64,000 nucleotides of DNA from Thiohalocapsa sp963704155 (GCA_963704155.1 CAVPHF010000032.1:1-64000), one strand, 5' to 3'. Shown: positions 30,943 through 40,704, counted from the first letter of the stretch. Numbers and translations: made by a program. Notes: generated from the letters alone by a model not told the origin.

Positions 30943-31806
30943 TCAGCCCGCTCCGACCGCCACCGGCCGCTCCGGGGAGCGGATCCACTCGCTCCAGGAT
31001 CCGGCGTAGAGCCGCGAGTCGCGGAGCCCCGCGACCTCCATGGCCAGCAGATTGTGGCAGGCGTTCACGCCCGAGCCGCAGCTATGGACGATGCATGCCG
31101 GCGAGCAATCGCCAATGGCATGGATGAAACGCTCGCGCAGCGCCGCCGGACGGAGGAAGCGGCCCTCGGAATCCAAGTTGCCCGTGAGCGGTAGGTTGAT
31201 CGCCCCTGGGATGTGACCGGACACCGGATCGATCGGCTCCCGCTCCCCGCGGAAGCGCTCCGGGGCACGGGCATCGACTAGCGTCGCCCGACCAGCGGCC
31301 AGCTCGGCGACCAGGGCATCGGTGCTGATCCAGAGCTTGTCATCGGGCCGCGCGATCATTTCCGCCGGGGCGTTGCAAGGCTGCTCACGAACCAACTCGC
31401 CACCCGCGGCGATCCACGCCTGGATGCCGCCATCGAGCAGCATGGCCCGGTCGTGCCCGATCCAGCGCAACAGCCACCAGAGCCTCACGGCAAAGGCTCC
31501 GCCGAGGTCATCGTAGACCACTACCGGGGTCTGGGGCGTCACTCCGCAGCGGCCAAGCCAGGCGGCTAGCTTAGATGCGTCCGGCAGCGGATGCCGCCCG
31601 GTCCGAGGACCAATGGCAGACGACAGATGCTCGTCTAGATGGACATAGACGGCTTCGGGAAGATGGCCTTCCAGATAGGCCCGACGCCCCTGCCCCGGGT
31701 CGCTCAGCGAGAAGCGGCAATCGAAGAGGCGCAGGTCGGGGTCTCGGACCACCGAGCGCAAGCTCCGGGCATCGATAAGCTGGGAGGGAAACGAATGCTC
31801 GGTCAT
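30943..31806 (-). CDS. sseA: sulfurtransferase, tandem rhodanese domains
   Basis: From the ATG at 31806 the protein has 287 residues and two rhodanese domains, the usual size for SseA/thiosulfate or 3-mercaptopyruvate sulfurtransferases. The first domain is inactive and structural (LFDCRFSLSDPGQGRRAYLE, HLPEAVYVHLDEHLS). The second carries the active-site Cys243 in the loop C-G-S-G-V-N-A, which is the 3-mercaptopyruvate type (CGSGV[TS]A). It transfers sulfane sulfur to thiols or cyanide in the cytoplasm. The upstream extension to 31941 is discarded because it is low-quality and overlaps the region before the divergent DUF3047 gene. Confidence 0.85.
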   Translation of the reverse strand: MTEHSFPSQLIDARSLRSVVRDPDLRLFDCRFSLSDPGQGRRAYLEGHLPEAVYVHLDEHLSSAIGPRTGRHPLPDASKLAAWLGRCGVTPQTPVVVYDDLGGAFAVRLWWLLRWIGHDRAMLLDGGIQAWIAAGGELVREQPCNAPAEMIARPDDKLWISTDALVAELAAGRATLVDARAPERFRGEREPIDPVSGHIPGAINLPLTGNLDSEGRFLRPAALRERFIHAIGDCSPACIVHSCGSGVNACHNLLAMEVAGLRDSRLYAGSWSEWIRSPERPVAVGAG

Positions 31807-31974
31807 TGGTGCACTGGTAGCGCCCCCGTAATGGGCAGGAGTTGAATCGCCCGATGGTATCTCGAAAGACCGCAATGGGGGCGACGGGGTTGCAGCCCAG
31901 CCCAAGCAACCACCACCTGTTCCCAGACGGGCCCGGACCAAAAACGTCCAACCAGACAGGCAGAGGATTCAGCG

Positions 31975-32586
31975 ATGACCCGCACAACCGTAAAACGGCC
32001 GGCGACGACGCGACTGATCACGGTCCTCGTTCTGGCGAATACCATCGCCGCGAGCGGGATGGCGGGCGGCGATACTGTGTTCAGGCCGCGAGACATCGCG
32101 GGTTGGGAGACCGAGCAATTCAATGGGCCGGTGCAATACCGCGTCGTCCACGAGGACGGCCGGCAAGCCCTGCAAGCGACCTGCACGGGCAAAGGCGCCA
32201 GCGCACGTTACCTCAAGCGTGATATCGACCTCAGGGAGACACCCATCCTGGAGTGGTCATGGCGGATCGAAGACACCTTCGGCGGCCGCGACGAGCGGAC
32301 CAAGGCCGGCGACGACTACCCGGTCCGGGTCTATGCGGTCGTCGATGGCGGCCTGCTGAAATGGAAAACCCAGGCGGTCAACTACGTCTGGGCGAGCGAG
32401 CAGCCGGCCGGAAGCGTCTGGTCCAACGCCTACGCATCCCAGGCCAAGATGATGGCGCTGCAATCCGGCCCGTCGCGCGCCGGCGAATGGGTCACCGAGC
32501 GCCGGGACCTGGCGTCCGATTTCCAGCGGCTGCACGGCGCCAGCCCGCCGGTCATCAATGGACTGCGCGATCATGACCGACTGTGA
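31975..32586 (+). CDS. DUF3047 family secreted protein, 3' end frameshifted
   Basis: A 203-residue protein with a signal peptide (about 1-31). The mature part has DUF3047 features: GWETEQFNGPVQYRVVHEDG, then ILEWSWRIEDTFGGRDERTK, YPVRVYAVVDGG and WSNAYASQAKMMALQSG. Near 32566 one extra base appears to break the frame: the expected ending IMTDCDDVGQPMEGWYGEIR lies in another frame and stops at 32642-32644. The real protein was thus about 222 residues. The family is common in proteobacteria and has no known activity; a beta-sandwich fold is likely. Confidence 0.75.
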   Translation: MTRTTVKRPATTRLITVLVLANTIAASGMAGGDTVFRPRDIAGWETEQFNGPVQYRVVHEDGRQALQATCTGKGASARYLKRDIDLRETPILEWSWRIEDTFGGRDERTKAGDDYPVRVYAVVDGGLLKWKTQAVNYVWASEQPAGSVWSNAYASQAKMMALQSGPSRAGEWVTERRDLASDFQRLHGASPPVINGLRDHDRL

Positions 32587-32728
32587 CGACGTCGGCCAGC
32601 CGATGGAGGGGTGGTACGGCGAGATTCGGCTGCGCCCCCGCTGATCGCAAGCCGACCGGCGGCCTCAGCACTCGCGACCAGTCGGCGAAGCCTGAATCCG
32701 TGCCGACCCCTTCTTTTCCCTTGCGTTG

Positions 32729-33214
32729 TCAGGGCTTCAGATAGGCGTAGCCCTCCTTTAGCTGTAACCGCGCGATCTCGGAGATTCCGGACTGGACGAT
32801 CGTGACCGAATCGACCAGGTCGTCTTTCTCAATCTTTCGCGCACCCAGCGTCGCGGCGCAGACGCGAAACTCCACGCCGCGCTCGGCCAGACCGAGTACG
32901 GCGGGATCGTAAAGATTTCCGCGCTTGTCCTTCGCCTCTTCGCGCAGGAAATCGACACCTGGGCCGTAGGCAACGATCACCACCTTTGCCTTTGGGCTGT
33001 CATCTAGATAGGAACGGGCGAGCATCAGCGCCCATCGCGCATTGACCGTGTCATCGACGTGAAACACGACCTTCTCCCAGTCGTCAACGGACGACTCCGA
33101 GAATGCCGGCGTCCCGAATCCGATCAGTGATCCCATAAGGGACGCAATCAGCAATCCGATCGGGAGCTGCATCCGCAACAAACCACTTGCCAAATTCTTT
33201 GCCGTGATGTTCAT
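32729..33214 (-). CDS. exported DsrE-like protein
   Basis: The 161-residue protein has an N-terminal hydrophobic export signal (LRMQLPIGLLIASLMGSLIG) and a DsrE/DsrF-like Rossmann-type domain (KVVFHVDDTVNARWALMLAR, KAKVVIVAYGPGVDFLRE, GVEFRVCAATLGARKI). A single Cys in FRVCAATLG is at the position of the reactive Cys of some DsrE proteins. Cytoplasmic DsrE carries sulfur in purple sulfur bacteria; exported relatives are widespread and of unknown role. It lies near a rhodanese and a CMD protein but is not obviously in an operon with them. Confidence 0.75.
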   Translation of the reverse strand: MNITAKNLASGLLRMQLPIGLLIASLMGSLIGFGTPAFSESSVDDWEKVVFHVDDTVNARWALMLARSYLDDSPKAKVVIVAYGPGVDFLREEAKDKRGNLYDPAVLGLAERGVEFRVCAATLGARKIEKDDLVDSVTIVQSGISEIARLQLKEGYAYLKP

Positions 33215-33384
33215 GCATTCATCTCTCGTGGGGGCGGACGCCTACCGAATAGCCAATGCTCAAGGCAAAGCGCCGCTCAGCGAGTGGGCAAACCGTTGGC
33301 GCGTCTAGGTCGCGTCCAACGGCCATAGGAGAGCCATGTCGTTCAGGGGACTAGCGTTACGCGGGATGTCCTGACCGACGGGCC

Positions 33385-33804
33385 TCAGTTCGACTTCGCC
33401 ATGCTGTCGACTTCCGCCTTGAAGGCGTCGAAGTCATAGGCCATGCCGTTGAGCACCGTGCTCCAGTGCCGCACGTGTGCGGCGGTCGCGATCGCTTCCC
33501 TAACCTCTGAGTCGCTCGCACCATTGGCCCGAGCGGTCTTGTCATGGAAATAGATGCAGTAGGTGCAGGGGATCTGTGCCGCAACAGCCAGGGCAATCAG
33601 CTCGCGCGTCTTGGCATCGAGTTCGGCTTTCTCGCCACTCAGCACCGCCTCCGCTGCGAGCCGTGACTCGAGCGCATATTCCGGGTAGGTGGTCGCATAG
33701 AACGTCGGCGGTTCTTGAACCATGCTGGGTCGGTCTTGTGCCCAGGTCATGGTGGCTACGAGGGCGAATGCAGTCGCTGAAAGGGTGGTGTTCGTGCGGT
33801 TCAT
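33385..33804 (-). CDS. periplasmic carboxymuconolactone decarboxylase (AhpD-like) protein
   Basis: A 139-residue protein with a signal peptide (MNRTNTTLSATAFALVATMT then WAQ). The mature part is an all-helical CMD/AhpD fold: a conserved Glu in KTRELIALAV, redox motif C80-T-Y-C83 and His87 (IPCTYCIYFHDKT). The motif arrangement is that of AhpD-type peroxidase or alkylhydroperoxidase relatives, so a thiol-based redox role in the periplasm is likely. The physiological electron donor cannot be told. It is transcribed in the same direction as the DsrE-like gene, with about 170 bp between them. Confidence 0.8.
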   Translation of the reverse strand: MNRTNTTLSATAFALVATMTWAQDRPSMVQEPPTFYATTYPEYALESRLAAEAVLSGEKAELDAKTRELIALAVAAQIPCTYCIYFHDKTARANGASDSEVREAIATAAHVRHWSTVLNGMAYDFDAFKAEVDSMAKSN

Positions 33805-33843
33805 TATCGTCTCCTCCGCGAGGCGGGTTTGGTGTGCTCACCA

Positions 33844-34888
33844 TCAACCATGACCGCTCGCAAGGTCTCGCCACGTGTGCGACCGAGCCAGGATAATGGC
33901 CTCGGTGTCCGAAATCGGGCGCAACGGGACCTGGGTGGTCGCGGTCGACAATTTCGGCAGCCTGTAGCTCATGCATAGGTGCCCGTCATTGAGCTTCAAC
34001 TGGGGCTCGGTCAGCGGGCAATCGTCGTCGGGATTCAGGAGTTCATAACGACCTACCCGTTGCAGCCAGGCCTTAGGTACGGGTGCATCGGGAACCTTGC
34101 TATACGGCAAAAGGCTCACCGGCTCGGTAACCCCGCGCAGTGAGCGGTTGCAGACCCCGTGGCGGCTCGCCCATTCCGCTGTGTTCCATGCCCAGCGGCT
34201 GAAAGAGCCTTCGTTGCATGTAGTCCGCATAGGGCAGGCCGGAGACCTCCTGAATCATCTGTCCGAGCAGGGTGTAGCCGACATTCGAATAGGAGAACAC
34301 GAGCTTCGGCGGAAAGGCCGCGTATTCCTCCCTCAGCCGCTCGGCGACGGTCGAGAAGGGCGCGTCGGTCCACATGCCCTTGTTCAGGTCCGTCGGCAGG
34401 CCGGCATGGTGGCTCAGCACATCACGGACGGTAATGGGCATCGCCACCGTGTCGAATCGGCTGCGGATCGAGAACTGGGGCAAATAGGCATTCAGCGGCT
34501 GGTCGATATCGATCTCACCGTGCTCGGCCAGTTGCATCGCTGCAATGGCGGTGAAGGGCTTGGCGAGCGAGCCGGCCCGATAGACGGTAGCGGGAGTAGC
34601 GCGAATACCCCGTTCCTGATCGGCGCGGCCAAACCCCTCTGACCACAGCGTCCGGTCCCGTCGCACCAATACTAGGCTGATCGCCGGGATCTGGAATTTC
34701 CGTTGGGCGTCGACAATCAGCGGCGCGAGTTCGTCACGCAGTGTCTTGAGTTCGTCTGCAATCAGGGCGCTGGGCGGCTGGTCCTGAACCAAGCGGTCAT
34801 CGAGCGTACCGGGGGTCGCCGTCACGGGTGCCAACAAACAAGACAGCAGAAGAGCGCCGCGGCCTGTAGTGATTGCGAGATCGAGCAT
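33844..34888 (-). pseudogene. serine hydrolase (beta-lactamase/EstA family), internal deletion and frameshift
   Basis: The N-terminal part, from the ATG at 34888, has a signal peptide and the penicillin-binding fold motifs: S-x-x-K in YRAGSLAKPFTAIAAMQL and Y-S-N in FSYSNVGYTLLGQMIQE. It stops at 34100 just after GYRAGEPFAV. The typical C-terminal domain (KAWLQRVGRYELLNPDDDCP, LRPISDTEAIILA) continues in another frame to 33844. The intervening 150-250 residues expected in this family, with the third (H-T-G type) motif, are missing. So a deletion fused the two ends out of frame and the enzyme should be inactive. Confidence 0.65.
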
Positions 34889-35107
34889 CAGGATTCCCCA
34901 TACATGTCGGCACACTGGGCATCCGTCGCGGCCGCGGTATTGCCGAGGGACGGGATGAAGACCGCTGCTCGAGTCGAAGCGGAACTAACCAAGTTTCTGG
35001 GTCAAAGGGAGAAAACGAAATGGCGGGGCAGGGCCCGCGACAAAGGGCGCGGCGATGGCGGACACACGGACCGGGCCTTGCGCCCGGTCGGTTATGCGGT
35101 GTCGGTC

Positions 35108-35398
35108 TCATAGGTCCGGGTTATCGCTGAAGCTGCGGTAGACATCGGGCGATTGATGGTCGCTCATCTGCGGATCGGTGATCCCCGCATCGGAGCTCTT
35201 GAACAGATCGCCGTTTCCATCCGCCCAGCCTTGATAACGATCGACGCTCGCTCCGACGCCGCGCTGTGTCGCCCCGACGTAGTGATTCGGTTGGGTGCTC
35301 AGGTCCGAGTTGCCTTCCGAAAACTGCTGATAGATGCCGTCGGCAACAGCCGCGGTTGCGAACGACGCGAGTGCGATGATGGCTGCATATCGTTTCAT
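35108..35398 (-). CDS. small exported protein
   Basis: The 96-residue protein follows GAGGACCTGAGC-ATG and begins with a signal peptide (MKRYAAIIALASFATAAVAD). The mature 76 residues are polar and Asp/Gln/Ser-rich (SEGNSDLSTQPNHYVG, YQGWADGNGDLFKSSD, DVYRSFSDNPDL) with a repeated G-N-x-D-L pattern. I do not recognise a named family. The good start and signal peptide make it a likely real gene. Confidence 0.6.
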   Translation of the reverse strand: MKRYAAIIALASFATAAVADGIYQQFSEGNSDLSTQPNHYVGATQRGVGASVDRYQGWADGNGDLFKSSDAGITDPQMSDHQSPDVYRSFSDNPDL

Positions 35399-35718
35399 TG
35401 CTCAGGTCCTCGTCATCTCGTTGTTGCGAAACGACCCGCGGTATCGCGTTGAGATATCGATGCAAGGCGTCTCGCAAGGGATCGGCTGGAGTGGCGTCCG
35501 TTGCGGCCGACCCCCGCATCCCTGTGGGCTGGTTTGAACACTAGCAGCACCCTCACAAAAACTTCTGACGAAAGTCCGACGGTTTTGCGATGTTTTTCCA
35601 CATGCTCGATCGCGTTCCGTCCACGTGCGCGAACCGTGCGACGGGCAGGTGGTCAAGACCCGGCGCACCGCGGTTTGGACGGCCGCCTTTTGCGTCGCCG
35701 TCGGTCTCTGAGAGTTGA

Positions 35719-35740
35719 TTGAATCAATCGTTTGATTTAA
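35719..35740. promoter_or_regulatory. TetR-type operator candidate
   Basis: A 22-bp near-palindrome with arms TTGAATCAATC and GTTTGATTTAA (9 of 11 positions match as inverted repeats) lies about 58 bp before the TetR gene. Its size and position fit autoregulation of the TetR-RND operon. Confidence 0.5.
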
Positions 35741-35797
35741 TGTGCCTGCACAGAACCCACGGCCCCTGCCCCCATCCCGCCAAAGTCGAAAGCCATC

Positions 35798-36499
35798 ATG
35801 CCCGACCGATCGGAGAACGCTGCCTCCGCCGACACCCGCCAGCGCTTGCTGCGTAGCGCCCTGCACGCCTTTGGGCACAACGACTACGACGCGGTCTCAA
35901 ATCGCCGATTGGTGCAGGACGCGGGCGCGAATGTGGCGGCGATCTCGTATCACTTCGGCGGCAAGCGCGAGCTCTATCTGGCCACGGCCGCCTACCTGGC
36001 GGAGCAGCTCGGCGAGGGCATACGCGAACAACAGGCGCGCATTGAGCAGGCGATGCCCGACGCGTCCGCGGCCGACTGTCGGCGCATGCTCGGGCAGTTG
36101 ATAAGTGATTTTGCGCTGCGGTTGCTGGTCGGTCCGCTCAGTGAGGATGCGCCCGGCTTCATCTTTCGCGAACAAAACCAACCCACCGCGGCCTTCGATG
36201 TGCTCTACGAAAAATTCTTCGGCCCGATGCACGCCGTCGTGGCCAAGTTGGTCGCTGGCGCCCGCGGTCTGGCGCAGGTGGATACCGAGTGTCGCCTGGT
36301 GGCACACGCGCTGACCGGACCGACCATCGCCTTCCGCGCCGCGCGCACGACGCTGCTGCGCCATCTCGGCCGGGACGCCTACACCGACGACGACGTGGCG
36401 CAGATCCAGGCGCTGTTGCGTGCGATCACCGAGGCCGCGCTGGACTACGGCTCTTTTGACTCACATCCCCTCCAACCCAATTTAGGAGCAGACCGATGA
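35798..36499 (+). CDS. TetR family transcriptional regulator (CecR-like)
   Basis: The 233-residue protein has an N-terminal TetR helix-turn-helix (TRQRLLRSALHAFGHNDYDA, GANVAAISYHFGGKRELYLA) and a C-terminal ligand domain of the CecR/DUF1956 type (ISDFALRLLVGPLSEDAPGF, ALTGPTIAFRAARTTLLRHL). Such regulators repress efflux pumps and respond to drugs. Its stop codon overlaps the first ATG of the adaptor gene (ATGA), so it is the first gene of the efflux operon. A 22-bp inverted repeat upstream is the probable operator. The regulator itself is intact although the pump genes are not. Confidence 0.85.
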   Translation: MPDRSENAASADTRQRLLRSALHAFGHNDYDAVSNRRLVQDAGANVAAISYHFGGKRELYLATAAYLAEQLGEGIREQQARIEQAMPDASAADCRRMLGQLISDFALRLLVGPLSEDAPGFIFREQNQPTAAFDVLYEKFFGPMHAVVAKLVAGARGLAQVDTECRLVAHALTGPTIAFRAARTTLLRHLGRDAYTDDDVAQIQALLRAITEAALDYGSFDSHPLQPNLGADR

Positions 36500-37566
36500 G
36501 CGCCGAGCGCCCCGTCCGCAAGCATTGATGGATGATCCTGCCGCCCATTGCCATCGGCATCGGCATCGGCATCCTGGTCTGGATGGCCCAGGGCCGCGAC
36601 GCGCCGACGCAGACCGAGCATGGCGAAACGGCGTGTCCGGTGCGCGTGATCGAGGCGCTCGCGGTGGAGCTGGCGCCGAGCGCCGAGGGCTATGGCCCGG
36701 TGCGCCCGGCGCGGGTCTGGAAGGCGGTGGCCCAGGTGTCCGGGCGCATCATCGAGATCCACCCGCGACTGCGCGACGGCGAGATCCTGGCGGCGGGGAC
36801 CGAGCTGATCCGCATCGATCCCATCGACTATGAGCTGGCCCTGGCTCAGGCCCAGGCCGAACTCGCGAAGTTGGAGGTGCCGGAGCAAAACGCCCGTGCA
36901 TCGTTGGAGATCGAGGAACGCAATCGCGACCTGGCCAACCAGGAGCTGGAGCGGCTGCGCAAGCTCGGGACACGCGGCACCGTCTCCGACAGCGACGTGG
37001 ACCAGGCCGAGCGCACCGCGCTGACCAGGAACAGCGCGGTGCAGAACCTGCGCAACACCCTGACCTTGATAACCGACCCAGCGCCGCGTACTGGAGAGCC
37101 AGGCGACCCGTGCTCAGCGTGACCTGGAGCGAACCCGGATGGTTGCACCCTTCGATTTGCGCATCGCCAACCTGGGTGTCGAGGCGGATCAGTACATCGG
37201 TGTCGGCCAGACCCTGTTCGAGGGCGACTCGGTGGATCGGGTGGAGATGGACATCCAGGTGCCGCTGTCCGCGCTGCGGCGGCTGTTCCTGGATCTGCCC
37301 ACCGCCGATCGGGCAGGGGCCGCCAGCCAGCCGGTCGATCCGACCCAGCTCAACGCGCTGCTGCCCGAAGCTCGCGGGACTCGATCCGCTGGTGCGGCTG
37401 GATCTCGGCAATGCCGTGGCCGAATGGCAGGCGGAGTTCGTGCGCATGGACGATGAGGTCGATCCGCAGACCCGCACCATGGGCGTGGTGGTGGCCGTCG
37501 ACCGGCCCTACGACCAGATCATCCCCGGCCAGCGACCGCCGCTGTCCAAGGGCATGTTCGTGCATG
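36496..37566 (+). pseudogene. RND efflux periplasmic adaptor (membrane fusion protein), disrupted
   Basis: The ATG at 36496 overlaps the TetR stop, but an in-frame TGA follows after ten codons (MSAERPVRKH-stop). Beyond it the frame gives a membrane anchor (ILPPIAIGIGIGILVWMAQG), the lipoyl/barrel-sandwich start (VSGRIIEIHPRLRDGEIL, GTELIRIDPIDYELALAQAQ) and a coiled coil. The frame shifts near 37085 (to ESQATRAQRDLERTRMVAPF, NLGVEADQYIGVGQTLFEGD) and again near 37366 (to LDLGNAVAEWQAEFVRMDDE). The protein then ends at PPLSKGMFV and runs straight into the pump sequence, so its C-terminal membrane-proximal domain is deleted. Confidence 0.75.
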
Positions 37567-39883
37567 ATCCTCGGGCTCACCGCCCTGCCGGGCCTGCAGC
37601 GCGAGACCCTTCCGGAGATCCAGAACGATAAGGTCCAGATCCAGCTGATCTATCGCGGCGCCACCGCCGAGGACGTGGAAGACGCGGTCTGTCGCCGTCT
37701 GGAAGACGCCATCGAAGGCATCACCGATCTCGATGAGCTGCGCTGCGAGTCCCGCGAGGGCGTCGGCACCGCCACCGCGGTGATGCGCGAGGGCGCGGAT
37801 ATGATGCGCTTCCTCGACGACGTGAAGTCCGAGGTGGACGCCATCGACGACTTCCCGGACCAGGTCGAGCCGCCGGTGATCACCGAGCTCGGCCGCACGG
37901 AGCCGGTGATCTCGCTGGCGGTGACCGGGCCGCAAAACCCGGTCGACCTCAAGGCCTACGCCGAGGACCTCAAGGACCGGATACTGGCCGACACCGAGGT
38001 CGCCGAGGTCAGCGTCGTCGGCTTCTCCGACCATCACATCCGCATCGAGGTGCCGGCCTGGCGGTTGCGCCAATACGGCCTGTCCGCCCAAGACATCGCC
38101 GATGTCGTGGGCTGGCAAAGCCTCGGCAGCCCGGCGGGGCGGCTCGAGGGCGGTGCTGAGGACCTGCTGTTGCGCTTCGACGATCAGCGCAAGCGCGCCG
38201 AGGACTTCCGCGATCTGGTGGTCATCTCCGGCGGCCGCGGCGCCAGCATCCGGCTCGGCGAGATCGCCACCATCACCGACCGCTTCGACCGCGACGAGGA
38301 CAAGATCCTGTTCGACGGCAAGCGCGCCGCGGTGCTGGACATCGCCAAGACCCGCGACCAAGACGTGCTCGACCTGCTCGGGCAGGTGCGCGCCTTCGTC
38401 GCCGCCGAGCAGGCGGCAACGCCCGCCGGCGTCGCGCTGTACCTGACCCAGGACCGCGCCTCCATCGTCCAGGACCGGCTCGACATGCTGGTGCGCAACG
38501 GCGTGCAGGGTCTGGCGTTGGTGTTCCTGGTGCTGTGGCTGTTCTTCGGGCTGCGCTACAGCTTTTGGGTCGCCATGGGTCTGCCGGTGTCCTTCCTCGG
38601 CGCGCTGTTCCTGCTGCCCGCCTTCGGCATCACCATCAACATGATCTCGATGGTGGGGCTGTTGATCGGCGTCGGGCTGCTGATGGACGACGCCATCGTC
38701 ATCAGTGAGAACATCGCCGCGCGCATGGCCAAGGGCGACACCCCGGCGCGGGCCGCCATCGACGGCTCGCGCGAGGTGCTGCCTGGCATCCTGTCGTCGT
38801 TCGCGACCACGCTGCTGGTGTTCGGCTCGCTGGCGTTCATCTCCGGGGAGATCGGCCAGATCCTGCGCATCATGCCCATCGTGTTGATCCTGGTGATCTC
38901 GGTGAGCCTGCTGGAGGCCTTTCTGATCCTGCCGCACCATCTGAATCATTCACTGGCGCATCAGCGGGGCGATGGGAACCCAGCTGACAACAGGCAACGG
39001 TCGTCCCGCTTCCGCCAGGGCTTTGAGCGCCGCTTCGACCGCCTACGCGACCGGACCTTCGGTCGGCTGCTCGACCGCGCGGTGGACTACCGCTATCTCA
39101 CCGTCGGCCTGGTGCTGATGCTGTTCATCGTCGCGGTGGCGATGCCGGTGGGCGGGCAAGCTCAAGTTCGTCGGCTTCCCGGACCTGGACCAGCTCAAGG
39201 CGGCGTCCAACGAACTGCAAGCCCATCTGAACCGCTTCGCCGGCGTGCATGACCTCACCGACGACCTGCGCCCCGGCAAGCGCGAATACCGGCTGCGCCT
39301 GAAGCCCGACGCCGGCGTGCTGGGGCTGGACGCGCGCCAAGTCTCGGAGCAACTGCGCGCCGCCTTCCAGGGCGTGAAGATCGACGAGTTCCCGCTCGGC
39401 GCCGAGACCTACGAGGTCAACCTGCGCATCGACGCCGGTGACCGCACCGGCCCGGCGGATCTAGAGCGATTCACCATCACCGGCCGCGACGGCGCGCTGA
39501 TCCCGCTGGCCAACCTGGCCGAGGTCGAGCAGGTGCGCGGCTGGGCGCGCATCCATCGCGTCGATGGCCAGCGCGCGGTCACGGTGCAGGGCGACGTCGA
39601 CCGTGATCTTGCCAACGCCCAGGAACTGCTGGGCCAGGCCCGTGCCGAATTCATCCCCGGCCTGACCCCGCTGCTGCTGGAGAAGAGCCTACAGGCAAAG
39701 ATCCTGATCCCGCTGGCCGCCAGCCTCGCCTTCGGGCTGGTCACCGCCACCGTCGCGGCGCTGTTCCTGGTGCCGGCGATCTAGGTCATTCTTGATGACT
39801 TTGGTGGGGCGCTGGGGGCACTGGAGGCGGAGGCAGACGCGCCAGCGGTTCATACGCAAGCCGATCGCCGCTTGGGCGGCTGA
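37567..39883 (+). pseudogene. RND (AcrB/HAE1-type) efflux transporter, disrupted
   Basis: The sequence begins inside the first transmembrane region (ILGLTALPGLQRETLPEIQN) without the normal N-terminus. It gives about 520 residues of intact RND core (YRGATAEDVEDAVCRRLEDA, the TM block MVGLLIGVGLLMDDAIVISE and GEIGQILRIMPIVLILVISV). At about 39150 the frame shifts to GKLKFVGFPDLDQLKAASNE, skipping about 150 residues of the expected second porter domain, and continues to ATVAALFLVPAI. A TAG at 39782-39784 interrupts where VPAI-Tyr-VILDDFGG is expected; the frame then runs to 39883. Most of the last six-helix bundle is also absent. The transporter cannot be functional as read. Confidence 0.75.
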
Positions 39884-40028
39884 CAATTTGAACCCGGCCA
39901 GCACCGTCGTCTCCGACGGTCTCGCTCATCAGGACCGGGCTTGGAATTCCAATCCGCAGCCGGATTCCGGAACGCCGGACTTTGGCGTAAGCTACAAGGC
40001 AACGACATGACTTGTAGAGGTATTGCGC

Positions 40029-40280
40029 ATGGAACTGGTGAAGCTGGGAACCAAGGGCCAAGTGACTATCCCTCGGGCGATTCTGCGCTCGGTCGGGCTG
40101 ACCGGAGATGCCCCTCTGCTGGTGGAGACAACACCCGAAGGCGCAATCCTGCTGCGGCCGGCGGCGGTCTACCCAATCGAGATCTATTCCGAGGAGCGCG
40201 TCGAGGAGCTCGAGCGGGAGAATGCGGTCCCCGGCGATCTTCAGGCGCGGGTCCGCGCCTCGCTGGCGCGGGGCGATTGA
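40029..40280 (+). CDS. AbrB/MazE-type antitoxin
   Basis: The 83-residue protein starts at the ATG at 40029, preceded by AGAGG at good spacing. The N-terminal swapped-hairpin DNA-binding fold is clear (MELVKLGTKGQVTIPRAILR), as in AbrB/SpoVT and MazE/VapB antitoxins. The C-terminal half (EEELEREN-like acidic helix, VEELERENAVPGDLQARVRA) would bind and block the toxin. The PIN-domain toxin gene begins two bases after its stop codon, so the pair is translationally coupled. Antitoxins of this fold usually repress their own promoter. Confidence 0.85.
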   Translation: MELVKLGTKGQVTIPRAILRSVGLTGDAPLLVETTPEGAILLRPAAVYPIEIYSEERVEELERENAVPGDLQARVRASLARGD

Positions 40281-40281
40281 T

Positions 40282-40704
40282 TTGCGCCTGTTCCTCGACG
40301 CCAACATCCTGTTCAGCGCGGCGTACCGCGACGGTAGCCCGGCGCTGCTGCTCTTCGAGCTGGCCTCAGCGGGCCGATGCCGCCTAGTGACCTCGACGTT
40401 TGCTTGGGACGAGGCCCACCGAAACATCACCCTCAAGTATCCGCAATGCGCACCCTCACTGGATGCGCTGAAGGGACAGTTGGAATACGCATCCGTGCCG
40501 GATGCCGCGGCGATCCTGAGTGCGGCCAACCGCGGTCTGCCGGACAAGGATGCGCCGATCCTCGCCGCGGCCTTGGTGGCGAAGGTCGACATCCTGGTGA
40601 CCGGAGACCGGACCCATTTCGGCCACCTCTACGGCAAGGTCACGGACGGCGTACGCGTGCTGACGCTGAGCGATTCTTTGGAACGGCTGCTCGAAGACAA
40701 GTAA
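40282..40704 (+). CDS. PIN-domain toxin (VapC-like ribonuclease)
   Basis: Read from TTG at 40282, the 140-residue protein has the PIN acidic residues: Asp in LRLFLDANILFSAAYRD, Glu in TSTFAWDEAHRNITLKY and Asp in ANRGLPDKDAPILAAALVAK, followed by VDILVTGDRTHFGHLYG. It is closest in pattern to the COG1569-type PIN proteins that pair with AbrB-like antitoxins. Such toxins cut RNA (tRNA or mRNA) in the cytoplasm when freed from the antitoxin. No ATG is available near the start, so the TTG start is inferred from the junction with the antitoxin gene. The pair looks intact. Confidence 0.8.
   Translation: MRLFLDANILFSAAYRDGSPALLLFELASAGRCRLVTSTFAWDEAHRNITLKYPQCAPSLDALKGQLEYASVPDAAAILSAANRGLPDKDAPILAAALVAKVDILVTGDRTHFGHLYGKVTDGVRVLTLSDSLERLLEDK

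Noticed and set aside
37519..38949. 476-codon minus-strand frame over the RND pump sequence
   Set aside because: Its composition (Asp/His/Gln-rich, no hydrophobic core) is that of a complement of a transporter gene; the plus strand has clear RND motifs.
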